A stretch of DNA of 64,000 nucleotides from the NCBI GenBank assembly GCA_945897785.1, contig CAMDGD010000003.1, positions 23,045 to 87,044 of the forward strand. The letters run 5' to 3'. The translations under genes were made by a program, and so were the position numbers. How positions within the stretch are numbered: position 1 is the first letter of the stretch; the number at the start of each line of letters is the position of its first letter. The notes below the pieces were generated by a model. That model saw only the letters and a list, made by a program, of their open reading frames with translations. It did no database searches and had not been told where the DNA came from. Source of the DNA: Paludibacter jiangxiensis. GTDB taxonomy: Bacteria; Bacteroidota; Bacteroidia; Bacteroidales; Paludibacteraceae. Positions 51,773 through 59,949 of this stretch are shown here, in pieces.

Positions 51773-53179
51773 TTAAAATTTAAAAAACTCTTTTGCATTA
51801 TTGTAACTGATATTCTCCACCATCCTACCAATAAATGGAAGCTCTTGATGTGGAAGTAATCCTTTTTCCACATCATCGCCCAATAAATTACAAAGCGTAC
51901 GACGGAAATACTCGTGACGAGGATATGAAAGGAAACTGCGAGAGTCGGTCAACATACCAACAAAACGGCTTAATAAACCAAGTACCGACAAAGCGTTCAT
52001 TTGTTTTTCCATACCATCTTTTTGGTCTAGGAACCACCATCCTGAACCAAACTGTATTTTACCGGCAAGCGTACCATCTTGAAAACATCCGATCATGGTT
52101 GCTATCATTTCGTTATCTGAAGGATTCAAGTTATAAATGATAGTTTTAGCTAATTTATCATTCGTATCAAGACGGTCTAAGAATTTAGCCATTGCTTTTG
52201 CTGTTTGAAAAGTACCGATAGAATCGAAACCTGTATCCGGTCCTAAAGCACTAAACAAACGGGTATTGTTGTTACGAATAACACCATAGTGGAATTGTTG
52301 TGTCCAGCCTTTTTCCCAGTCCATGATAGCACCTTCTACCATCACTGCTGATTTAAATTGAAGTATTTCTTGTTTTGTTAATTCTTTACCACCGTATACT
52401 TTATTAAAGATTGCTTTAATTTCAGCATCAGTATAATCTTCTGCATAAAACTCTTCAGTACCGTGATCTGATAATTTACAACCTTGCTCGGCAAAGAAAT
52501 CATGGCGCTTACGCAATGCTGACAACATATCATCATAAGAAGAAATATTCACACCAGAAACAGCTGAGAGCTGCTCCATATAAGCACGGAAATTTGCAGG
52601 AACCTCAACAGCAATTGCTTTATCAGGACGCCATGTTGGAAGCATTTTAATTTCAAAACCATCTTTACGCGTTTTAATATGATGCTCTAATGTATCAACC
52701 GGATCATCAGTTGTACATACAGCTTCTACGTTATATTTACGCATGATGTTACGCGCTGAATATTCAGGAGTCTGCAATTTAGCAGTACACTCATCATATA
52801 TATCTCGAGCGGTTGTTGGAGATAATAGTTTTTCTATTCCAAAACCTGTTTTCAATTCTAAGTGAGTCCAATGATATAAAGGATTACGCATAGTATAAGG
52901 AACTGTTTCTGCCCACTTCTCAAATTTCTCCCAATCACTAGTATCTTTACCGGTGCAATATTTTTCGTCTATACCATTGGTACGCATAGCACGCCATTTG
53001 TAATGATCGCCCCCCAGCCATATTTCGGTAAGTGTTTTAAACTGATGATCATTGGCTACCATTGAAGGAATTAAATGGCAATGATAATCGATAATTGGCA
53101 TTTTTGCAGCATGTTCGTGATAGAGTTTTTGAGCCGTATCTGTTTGCAACAGAAAATTTTCATCTAAAAAGTTTTTCAT
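51773..53179 (-). CDS. uxaC: Uronate isomerase (glucuronate/galacturonate isomerase)
   Basis: 468 aa, the normal length. MPIIDYHCHL (metal-binding HCH) near residue 28, TTDDPVDTLEHH, WRPDKA, and the C-terminal LTDSRSFLSYPRHEYFRR define UxaC of the amidohydrolase superfamily. It converts galacturonate to tagaturonate and glucuronate to fructuronate. It opens the minus-strand arm (uxaC-kdgK-eda-exuT) and is divergent from the LacI-type sensor gene. Confidence 0.94.
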   Translation of the reverse strand: MKNFLDENFLLQTDTAQKLYHEHAAKMPIIDYHCHLIPSMVANDHQFKTLTEIWLGGDHYKWRAMRTNGIDEKYCTGKDTSDWEKFEKWAETVPYTMRNPLYHWTHLELKTGFGIEKLLSPTTARDIYDECTAKLQTPEYSARNIMRKYNVEAVCTTDDPVDTLEHHIKTRKDGFEIKMLPTWRPDKAIAVEVPANFRAYMEQLSAVSGVNISSYDDMLSALRKRHDFFAEQGCKLSDHGTEEFYAEDYTDAEIKAIFNKVYGGKELTKQEILQFKSAVMVEGAIMDWEKGWTQQFHYGVIRNNNTRLFSALGPDTGFDSIGTFQTAKAMAKFLDRLDTNDKLAKTIIYNLNPSDNEMIATMIGCFQDGTLAGKIQFGSGWWFLDQKDGMEKQMNALSVLGLLSRFVGMLTDSRSFLSYPRHEYFRRTLCNLLGDDVEKGLLPHQELPFIGRMVENISYNNAKEFFKF

Positions 53180-53507
53180 AACAATGCGGTATTTTGAAGT
53201 TAAAAATTAGTTGCATTTTATTGCTTAGTGAGTTCCTTATTAACCAAATTCCACTAAAAACACAAAAAAAGTTGTTCTTTAAATAGTATTTTTCTGAATT
53301 TATTCTATACTTTTTAAAAACTTTAACAGGAATAAAATCACTTATAATCAAAAAGATAAAGCAGTATTGTAGCTTCAGTATAATTCTTTTTGAACGCCCA
53401 CGAAGATACAAAATATTTTATATTAACAAAATAAGTATTACTTTTGTGACTTTGCACAGAAACATGCGCCAAACAAGTATTGCAGTAAATAATAAGTTTC
53501 AACTTTT
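53180..53507. other. Divergent uxaC/sensor control region
   Basis: About 330 bp, AT-rich, between the two arms of the uronate locus. A plus-strand -7 box TACTTTTG lies at 53439-53446. No exact -7 match is found for uxaC and no clean operator palindrome is apparent. No reading frame upstream of 53508 encodes a missing helix-turn-helix. Confidence 0.5.
53439..53446 (+). promoter_or_regulatory. -7 box for the sensor-uxaE operon
   Basis: TACTTTTG (exact TAnnTTTG) lies 61 bp before the start codon at 53508. Confidence 0.5.
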
Positions 53508-54476
53508 ATGGACAAGGAATCTTATGTAAACGATGCCGTTTCGGAAGAAATGAAAAATATGCCTGAAGCTAAAATTGAGGCTTTTGCATCAATCAAACAA
53601 CAACGATTTGTATGCATGATACCTTCGTTCCAATCGCAAGATTATTGGGAAACGGTTAACCAAGGATTTGATCAGGCAAAAACAGATTTCGCGCATTACA
53701 ATATTGTTATTGACAAAATGTATTTTGATCAATACGATGTCAATTCTTTTTTAGAAATAAGTGAAAAGGTTCTTTCAAATAAACCGGATGCCGTTATTAT
53801 CGCTCCCATTTTTAAAGAAGAAACTTGCCTGTTTTTAGCTGAACTAAGCAAAAAAAACATTCCTTTCTCGTTTATCGACTCTATTGTTCCTACTACTGAT
53901 TTCACTACTTATTACGGACAAAACTCATTTCAAAGTGGCTATATTGCAGCCAAGCTATTGCTTAATTTAATGCCCGAGAAATCTCAGATAATGGTTATTC
54001 GAACCAAAAGAAAAGGCTCCGAAGCAAACCAAATCATTACTCGTCATGAAGGATTTATGCAATTTGTCAAAGACAACAAATTGGCTAATTTTATTGAATT
54101 TATTGATGTTGAGTTTATCGAAAATGATGAAGATTACAACTTCAGACTGCTAGAAAAAACATTTGCAACATACACCAATATTAAAGCGGCTATTACCTTT
54201 AATTCAAAGGTTTATCGATTGGCCATACACTTAGCTTCGTTTAACCGCAAAAGCATCCGCATTATTGGGTACGACCTACTCCCCCTCAATCTTCGTTATT
54301 TAAAACAAGGAGTAATCCATTGTCTTATTGCCCAACGACCCGACAAACAAGCATACTTATCGGTAAGAGATATGTGTAGGAATTTGATATTAAAAAGAAA
54401 AACAAATAAGCTCAATTATATTCCTATCGATATTCTTTTTAAAGAAAACATCGAAGACTACATAAATTTTTCATAA
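53508..54476 (+). CDS. LacI-type sugar-binding protein without a DNA-binding domain
   Basis: 322 aa. From about residue 33 it follows the periplasmic-binding-protein fold of LacI regulators: QRFVCMIPSFQSQDYWETVNQGFDQA, KPDAVIIAPIF, IPFSFIDSIVP, GQNSFQSGYIAAKLLL, RIIGYDLLPLNLRYLKQGVIHCLIAQRPDKQAY. The N-terminal helix-turn-helix of about 55 residues is absent, replaced by 32 charged residues. An in-frame stop lies 15 bp upstream (53493-53495), so no longer product is encoded. There is no signal peptide, so it is cytoplasmic. It may be a ligand-sensing partner of another regulator. It lies 12 bp before uxaE. Confidence 0.75.
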   Translation: MDKESYVNDAVSEEMKNMPEAKIEAFASIKQQRFVCMIPSFQSQDYWETVNQGFDQAKTDFAHYNIVIDKMYFDQYDVNSFLEISEKVLSNKPDAVIIAPIFKEETCLFLAELSKKNIPFSFIDSIVPTTDFTTYYGQNSFQSGYIAAKLLLNLMPEKSQIMVIRTKRKGSEANQIITRHEGFMQFVKDNKLANFIEFIDVEFIENDEDYNFRLLEKTFATYTNIKAAITFNSKVYRLAIHLASFNRKSIRIIGYDLLPLNLRYLKQGVIHCLIAQRPDKQAYLSVRDMCRNLILKRKTNKLNYIPIDILFKENIEDYINFS

Positions 54477-54488
54477 TCAAAAACAAGT

Positions 54489-55739
54489 ATGAAATTAGGA
54501 AAATTTAGTATAGGTACAGGCGACCGTTTTTCTCATCAAGGAGAAGCTCAATTAAGAGCTATCATGAGAGCCAATGAAAAATCTGGTTTAGCTATTTCTA
54601 TTGTTTGGAATAAATCTAACCGCGAACACACATTTCTTCATACAGTGCCGCAAGATACTCGTAACGAAGCTGATGCTGCTGTAAAAGCACTTGGTTTTAC
54701 AGGCAAATATTATGTAGATGCAGACCACATCAATAGTAGCAATGTTGCTGGTTTTGTTGATTCTTCTGATTATTTCACTATAGATGTTGCCTCATTTATT
54801 GGTAAAGAAAGTACTAAAACTGATGTAGATGCTTTTATTGCAGGCTGTAGTAAATATGTTGGAAATTTAGCTATTCCGGGTATTGCTCATCCTCAAATTG
54901 TAACCAACGATTCTTTAGTGCAAATCGCAAATAAGTTTTTAGCAGCAACACAACAAGTAGCACATATTTATACTTTTTTGGTAGAGAAAAAAGGTCAAGG
55001 AAATTTTATCACCGAAGTATCTATTGACGAAGTGGAAAAGCCACAAACACCTATCGAAATGTTTTTCATTTTAAAAATGTTGGCCGACAAAAAAGTACCG
55101 GTACAAACTATAGCTCCAAAATTCTCCGGCCCCTTTTACAAAGGGATAGATTATATGGGTGATGTAGCTCAATTTACCAAAGAATTTGAAGAAGATGTGT
55201 TAGTTCTAGATTTTGCCGTTAAAGAATTTGGTTTACCTGACGAATTAAAATTATCAGTTCACTCAGGTTCTGACAAATTTTCTATCTACAAACCTATGGC
55301 TGATATCATGAAAAAATACGACAAAGGCCTACACGTAAAAACTACCGGAACAACTTGGTTGGAAGAAGTTATTGGTTTAGCTAAAGCAGGTGGCGACGGG
55401 TTAGATTGTGCTAAAGAAATTTACACACATGCATTTAATCGTAGCGAAGAATTATGTGCTCCTTATGTCTATGAAATTAATATTGATATGGCAAAATTGC
55501 CTTCAGTAGAAGAAGTAAGCAATTGGTCGAGCGAAAAATTTGTAAATACTTTATCTCATGTTCCTGGACATCCGGATTACAACCCAAACTTTCGTCAATT
55601 AGTACATGTATCATATAAAGTGGCTTACGAAATGGGCGACAACTTTTTTTCTATGATAGAAAAACATGCAAAAATAATTGGAGACTGCGTAGAAAAAAAC
55701 ATCTACGACCGTCACCTTAAAATATTATTCGATTTATAA
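54489..55739 (+). CDS. uxaE: Tagaturonate epimerase (UxaE family)
   Basis: 416 aa. MKLGKFSIGTGDRFSHQGEAQLRAI, YYVDADHINSSNV, IAPKFSGPFYKGIDYMGD, LSVHSGSDKFSIY and HVKTTGTTWLEEVIGLA match the UxaE family, which in Thermotoga links galacturonate to the glucuronate branch by converting tagaturonate to fructuronate. Metal ligands probably come from the conserved Asp/His residues in DADH and HSGSDKF. It takes the UxaC product. Its position directly after the sensor gene and before the SDR reductase fits that order. Confidence 0.87.
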   Translation: MKLGKFSIGTGDRFSHQGEAQLRAIMRANEKSGLAISIVWNKSNREHTFLHTVPQDTRNEADAAVKALGFTGKYYVDADHINSSNVAGFVDSSDYFTIDVASFIGKESTKTDVDAFIAGCSKYVGNLAIPGIAHPQIVTNDSLVQIANKFLAATQQVAHIYTFLVEKKGQGNFITEVSIDEVEKPQTPIEMFFILKMLADKKVPVQTIAPKFSGPFYKGIDYMGDVAQFTKEFEEDVLVLDFAVKEFGLPDELKLSVHSGSDKFSIYKPMADIMKKYDKGLHVKTTGTTWLEEVIGLAKAGGDGLDCAKEIYTHAFNRSEELCAPYVYEINIDMAKLPSVEEVSNWSSEKFVNTLSHVPGHPDYNPNFRQLVHVSYKVAYEMGDNFFSMIEKHAKIIGDCVEKNIYDRHLKILFDL

Positions 55740-56192
55740 TATAAATTTTATTTTAATAGCACAAGTACACTTTTACAAAGCAATTCACTGACAGTAAAAT
55801 AAATATATGCGTTATTTAAAAAATAACCATTTTAGGTATAAAAGACAGTAATCGTAAAAAATAAAATAATAAAAAAGTAGAAGTATGTTTTCGGTTTTAC
55901 GGAGCAAAGCATAAATGCATTAGCCGCAAAACCAGTTGGAATAGGAAGGGCATCGAGTACAATCAATCTTACTTATTACCTGTTGATTTATAAGCAAGTT
56001 GTAAGTTTTTTAAAAACTCTTTCAAAAACTTGACAGATAGAATAGAGCGTAAAAAGTATTTTTCGATCCTGAAGTTCCAAGCAATTAAAGTTCTTTTATT
56101 CTAATTTGAGAAAATCGTTAATGGGTTCTACGATTTTTTTTCAAATCAAAACGAAAAATACAAATTTTTTGAACCCTCCTTAATAGACAGCT
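55740..56192. other. Spacer between uxaE and the SDR gene
   Basis: About 450 bp without a gene. It holds a hairpin (GGTTTTACGG at 55893-55902 with CCGCAAAACC at 55924-55933, one mismatch, around an inner GCAT/ATGC stem) and a terminator-like hairpin at 56111-56141. No exact plus-strand TAnnTTTG is present, so transcription may come from the uxaE side. Confidence 0.55.
56111..56141 (+). terminator. Terminator-like hairpin 51 bp before the SDR gene (possible attenuator)
   Basis: AAAATCGT (56111-56118) pairs with ACGATTTT (56130-56137), then more T to 56141. Its loop contains GGGTTC (56123-56128), complementary to GAACCC at 56171-56176, 16 bp before the SDR start. A terminator/anti-terminator or loop-leader pairing is possible. 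Confidence 0.5.
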
Positions 56193-57005
56193 ATGAAAAA
56201 TTTATTTGATGTAAAAGGCAAAGTGATTGTAATCACGGGTGGTGCCGGCATCCTTGGTAAAGGGATGGCAGAGTATATGGCCGAACAAGGCGCAAAAGTA
56301 GTTATTCTTGATCGTACTGACGAAGCTGGAAATGCTTTAGTTGATAGTATCAAAGCACAAGGTGGCGAAGCTCTTTATTTGAATACCGATGTAATGAATA
56401 AAGAAGTATTGGAAGAAAATGCAAAAGATATCAAAGCTGCTTATGGTCGTATCGATATTTTAGTAAATGCTGCTGGTGGAAATATGCCCGGCGCAACAGT
56501 TGCTCCCGACAAAACATTCTTTGATTTAGAAATAGATGCTTTCAAAAAAGTAGTTGACTTAAACTTATTTGGTACAGTTATTCCTACTATGGTATTTGCT
56601 AAAATGATGGTAGACCAAAAAGAAGGTAGCGTAATCAATATTTCATCAGAATCGGCTATTCGTCCATTAACTCGCGTTGTTGGTTATGGTGCTTCAAAAG
56701 CAGCAGTAACAAACTTTACTAAATATATGGCTACAGAATTAGCCGTGAAATTTGGTCCGGGTTTGCGTTGTAACGCTATTGCACCGGGATTTTTCTTAAC
56801 AGAACAAAATCGTGCATTAATGACTAATCCTGACGGTTCGTTAACAGCCAGAGGTCAATCAATCATCGCTCACACGCCATTTGGTCGTTTTGGTGAGGCA
56901 GACGAATTATACGGTACGCTACACTGGTTATCTAGTGAAGCCTCAAAATTCGTAACCGGAACATTAACCGTTGTTGACGGTGGTTTCGATGTATTCTGTA
57001 TCTAA
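56193..57005 (+). CDS. SDR-family D-mannonate oxidoreductase (fructuronate reductase)
   Basis: 270 aa. SDR motifs: TGGAGILG (15-22) cofactor binding, NAAG (92-95), Ser152, and YGASK with catalytic Tyr165 and Lys169. The long insert GGNMPGATVAPDKTFFDLEID and the LRCNAIAPGFFLTEQNRALM region match SDR-type mannonate/fructuronate oxidoreductases such as those next to uxaC in Bacillus and Bacteroidota. It would reduce fructuronate to D-mannonate. A conserved substrate-determining residue set is not known to me, so specificity rests on context. Confidence 0.8.
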   Translation: MKNLFDVKGKVIVITGGAGILGKGMAEYMAEQGAKVVILDRTDEAGNALVDSIKAQGGEALYLNTDVMNKEVLEENAKDIKAAYGRIDILVNAAGGNMPGATVAPDKTFFDLEIDAFKKVVDLNLFGTVIPTMVFAKMMVDQKEGSVINISSESAIRPLTRVVGYGASKAAVTNFTKYMATELAVKFGPGLRCNAIAPGFFLTEQNRALMTNPDGSLTARGQSIIAHTPFGRFGEADELYGTLHWLSSEASKFVTGTLTVVDGGFDVFCI

Positions 57006-57076
57006 TTCAGTTATAAGTAAAAGTTCTTTATAACTAAAAACAGTTAAACAGTTAAACAAATAAACAGTTTTAAAAA

Positions 57077-58156
57077 ATGAGTATTCAATTAAAAAAAGAT
57101 TGCCAATGGGCATTAGTAGTTCCTACTTCAATGGGACTTCGTATTACTCCTCCAGCAGGACAACCAATTCATACAAGTAACAATATGTTTATGCAGGCTA
57201 CTTCTGCCGAAACTAACGTTGCAAACGTACCTGCTTATTTAGGTTTACCTACCAAAGTGCTTACTACCTTTGTAAAAGGAAGCCCTATTTCTCAATTTAT
57301 TAAAGACAGCTTAAAAAGCCGTGGTTTTGCTTTCGAAGGACCAGATGTTGAACAAGGTGGTCCTTGGGGATACCGTCATCAAATCAATATCGCAGATAGC
57401 GGTTATGGTTCTCGCGGTCCTCGTGTTTGGAACGACCGTGCCGGTGAGGTTGGTAGAACTTTAAATGTAAAAGACTTTGATCTTGACCGTTTATTTGGCA
57501 AAGAAGGTGTACAAATCGTTCACTTATCTGGATTGATTGGTGCTTTATCTGTAGAGACTTCTAATTTCTGTTTAGAACTTGCTAGAGCAGCTAAAAAATA
57601 TGGTACTAAAATTTCTTTCGACTTAAACCACAGAGCTTCTTTTTGGGAAGGTCGTGAAGAAGAATTACACAATATTTTTAAAGAAATCGCTAGCGTATCT
57701 GATATCTTAATCGGTAACGAAGAAGATTTTCAACTTTGCTTAGGTATCGAAGGTCCTGAAGCAGGCGGTAAAGGAATCGCTGCAAAAATAGACGGTTTTA
57801 AAGGCATGATTCAAAATGTAAAAAAAGCATTCCCTAATGCTGAAGTTTTTGCAACTACTCTTCGTGAAGTAGAAAGTGCAAACGCTCACATGTGGGGAGG
57901 TATCATGTTGGCCGGCGACGAATGGCAAATTGTTGAACCACGTGCAATTGGTGTTCAAGACCGCATTGGTGGTGGTGATGGTTTCGTTGGTGGTATGCTT
58001 TACGGTATTCTTAAAGGATGGGCTCCTGAAAAATGGATTCAATTTGGCTGGGCTACCGGAGCGTTAGCTACTACATTCATCACTGACTACGGTATGCCTG
58101 CTGATGAAGATCAGGTTTGGAGTATCTGGAAAGGTAACGCTCGCGTTCAACGCTAA
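57077..58156 (+). CDS. PfkB-family sugar (acid) kinase, second copy in the locus
   Basis: 359 aa. PfkB core: DRIGGGDGFVGGML (295-308) with catalytic Asp301 and Gly in place of the Ala of GAGD. DLNHRASFWEGREEEL and IGNEEDFQLCLGIEG are typical of KdgK-like acid kinases. It is only distantly similar to the kdgK at 50639 and is transcribed in the opposite arm. Candidate substrates are KDG or a hexonate such as gluconate. It lies between the SDR reductase and a LarA-family enzyme. Confidence 0.78.
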   Translation: MSIQLKKDCQWALVVPTSMGLRITPPAGQPIHTSNNMFMQATSAETNVANVPAYLGLPTKVLTTFVKGSPISQFIKDSLKSRGFAFEGPDVEQGGPWGYRHQINIADSGYGSRGPRVWNDRAGEVGRTLNVKDFDLDRLFGKEGVQIVHLSGLIGALSVETSNFCLELARAAKKYGTKISFDLNHRASFWEGREEELHNIFKEIASVSDILIGNEEDFQLCLGIEGPEAGGKGIAAKIDGFKGMIQNVKKAFPNAEVFATTLREVESANAHMWGGIMLAGDEWQIVEPRAIGVQDRIGGGDGFVGGMLYGILKGWAPEKWIQFGWATGALATTFITDYGMPADEDQVWSIWKGNARVQR

Positions 58157-58160
58157 GCGT

Positions 58161-58629
58161 ATTTACTATTAGACAATTTACTATTTACTATTTAAATGCA
58201 AGAGAATGACTCCGGATGAGTTAAAGGGTCGATTAAAGTTGTTTGCACGCAGAATAATTAAGTTAGTTGATAAATTGCCTAATACCGTAGCTGGAAGAGC
58301 TATTGGAAATCAAATAATACGATCAGGAACTTCTCCTGGTGCAAATTATAGAGCAGCTTGTTTAGGAAAATCCGATAAGGATTTTCTTAATAAGCTGAAA
58401 ATTGTAGAAGAGGAGCTAGATGAAACGATCTATTGGTTAGAAATAATCAAAGATGAGAAATTAGTTAATCCAGAATTGTTAGAAGGATTAATAAAAGAAA
58501 ATGATGAGCTCATGAAGATAATTGTAAGCTCTATCAAAACAATGAGAACAAAACTCATTAAAAATAATTAGTCAAGCAGTTGATTATATTTTTCTTAAAT
58601 AGTAAATAGTAAATCATCTAATAGTAAAT
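58161..58629 (+). mobile_element. IVS-like element, copy 2 (four-helix-bundle ORF in 35-bp inverted repeats)
   Basis: The left arm (58161-58195) and right arm (58595-58629) are 35-bp inverted repeats differing at two positions, both built on TTTACTA units. The element begins 4 bp after the kinase stop codon and ends 8 bp before the LarA-family start codon. No target-site duplication is obvious. In RNA the arms would form a long stem with the ORF in the loop, the same layout as 23S rRNA intervening sequences. Confidence 0.7.
58206..58571 (+). CDS. Four-helix-bundle (23S IVS-type) protein, intact copy
   Basis: 121 aa. Family features are the basic first helix (LKGRLKLFARRIIKLVDKLP), RAIGNQIIRSGTSPGANYRAACLGKSDKDF (the loop/helix-2 signature), and the acidic third and fourth helices. 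It is about 90% identical to copy 1, but with CGA at codon 9 where copy 1 has TGA. Proteins of this family occur as 23S intervening-sequence ORFs and as isolated genes. Function is unknown; an RNA-binding or element-maintenance role is inference. It sits inside inverted repeats in an operon. Confidence 0.85.
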   Translation: MTPDELKGRLKLFARRIIKLVDKLPNTVAGRAIGNQIIRSGTSPGANYRAACLGKSDKDFLNKLKIVEEELDETIYWLEIIKDEKLVNPELLEGLIKENDELMKIIVSSIKTMRTKLIKNN

Positions 58630-58637
58630 TTTAAATT

Positions 58638-59906
58638 ATGTTATACTATAGTAAAGGATCACCAACCACTTCATTTACTTCAGAAGAGCTTAAAAAAGCT
58701 ATTTTTGAAACATTTGAGAAGCTTGGTGCTAAGAAAAAAGTATTGGCTATACCTCCTGATTTTACACGTTTTCACTCCCGTGCCGGTGAGATTACAAATA
58801 TTGCCTATCAATATTACGGTGATAAATTAACGGATGTACTTCCTGCTTTGGGTACGCACTACGCCATGACTGATAACGAAATCAGCGAAATGTTTGGTGA
58901 TATTCCTAAAAACTTATTCCGTGTACACAACTGGAGAGAAGACGTTGTAACCTTAGGAACAGTTCCTGGCGAATACGTAAAAGAAGTTTCTGATGGAATG
59001 ATTGATTATTCATGGCCTGCTCAAGTAAACAAATTACTTGTGGAAGGTGATTTTGACTTAATCGTTTCTCCGGGTCAAGTAGTTCCTCACGAAGTAATTG
59101 GATTGGCCAACTACAACAAAAATATTTTTGTAGGTACGGGAGGTTCTGAAGGAATTAATAAAAGCCATTTTATTGGAGCTGTTTATGGTATGGAGCGCAT
59201 TATGGGTCGTGCCTTAAATCCTGTACGCAAAGTACTAAACTATGCATCAGATAATTTTGCAAAAGACCTGCCAATATTATACATCCAAACAGTTTTATCG
59301 GCCGGCGATGATGGCAAACTACACATCAGAGGGTTATTTATTGGCGATGATTTTGAATGCTTCGAAAAAGCAGCAGAATTATCTATCCAAGTAAACTTTA
59401 AAATGATGGATAGAGAAATGAAGAAAGTAGTTGTTTACTTAGACCCACACGAATTCAAATCGACTTGGTTAGGCAACAAAAGTGTTTACCGTACCCGCAT
59501 GGCCATTGCTGACGGTGGAGAATTGATTGTGCTTGCTCCCGGATTAGCGGAGTTTGGTGAAGACAAAACCATTGATGGTTTAATTCGAAAATATGGGTAT
59601 ATAGGTTCTAAAAAAGTATTGGAATTAACCAATGCTAACGAAGACTTGCAAAACAACCTTGGTGCTGCGGCTCACTTAATTCATGGTTCTTCTGAGGGCA
59701 GGTTCTCCATAACTTATTGTCCGGGTAACCTAACAAAAGAAGAAATTGAAGGTGTAAATTTTAAGTATGCCGATTTAACTGAAATGACGAAAAAATACGA
59801 CCCAAGCAAATTAAAAGATGGCTGGAATATGGTAGATGGTGAAGAAATCTTCTATATTTCAAATCCGGCTTTAGGCTTGTGGGCATATAAAGAGAGATTC
59901 AAATAA
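58638..59906 (+). CDS. LarA-family (DUF2088) nickel-pincer hydroxyacid racemase/epimerase
   Basis: 422 aa. The nickel-pincer-nucleotide ligands of LarA can be placed: Arg44 in DFTRF, His74 in GTHYAMT, His151 in VVPHEV, Lys161 in YNKNIF and His177 in NKSHFIG. The 151-161-177 spacing (10 and 16) equals that of LarA His174-Lys184-His200. LarA homologues racemise or epimerise alpha-hydroxy acids, and a gluconate 2-epimerase activity is known in the family. Here D-mannonate (made by the SDR) and D-gluconate (2-epimers) are plausible substrates. Gnd follows. LarB/C/E cofactor genes are not in the window. Confidence 0.82.
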   Translation: MLYYSKGSPTTSFTSEELKKAIFETFEKLGAKKKVLAIPPDFTRFHSRAGEITNIAYQYYGDKLTDVLPALGTHYAMTDNEISEMFGDIPKNLFRVHNWREDVVTLGTVPGEYVKEVSDGMIDYSWPAQVNKLLVEGDFDLIVSPGQVVPHEVIGLANYNKNIFVGTGGSEGINKSHFIGAVYGMERIMGRALNPVRKVLNYASDNFAKDLPILYIQTVLSAGDDGKLHIRGLFIGDDFECFEKAAELSIQVNFKMMDREMKKVVVYLDPHEFKSTWLGNKSVYRTRMAIADGGELIVLAPGLAEFGEDKTIDGLIRKYGYIGSKKVLELTNANEDLQNNLGAAAHLIHGSSEGRFSITYCPGNLTKEEIEGVNFKYADLTEMTKKYDPSKLKDGWNMVDGEEIFYISNPALGLWAYKERFK

Positions 59907-59949
59907 AACACATTATTTATTTTTTTTTTAATCAATTTATTTTTTAATT

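Noticed and set aside
56160..56190. A GGTTCAAA-like T-arm sequence on the minus strand near 56170, considered as part of a tRNA gene.
   Set aside because: No acceptor, D- or anticodon arms can be folded around it.
58638..59906. The LarA-family protein annotated simply as lactate racemase.
   Set aside because: The family includes racemases and epimerases for several hydroxy acids, and the operon context points to a hexonate.
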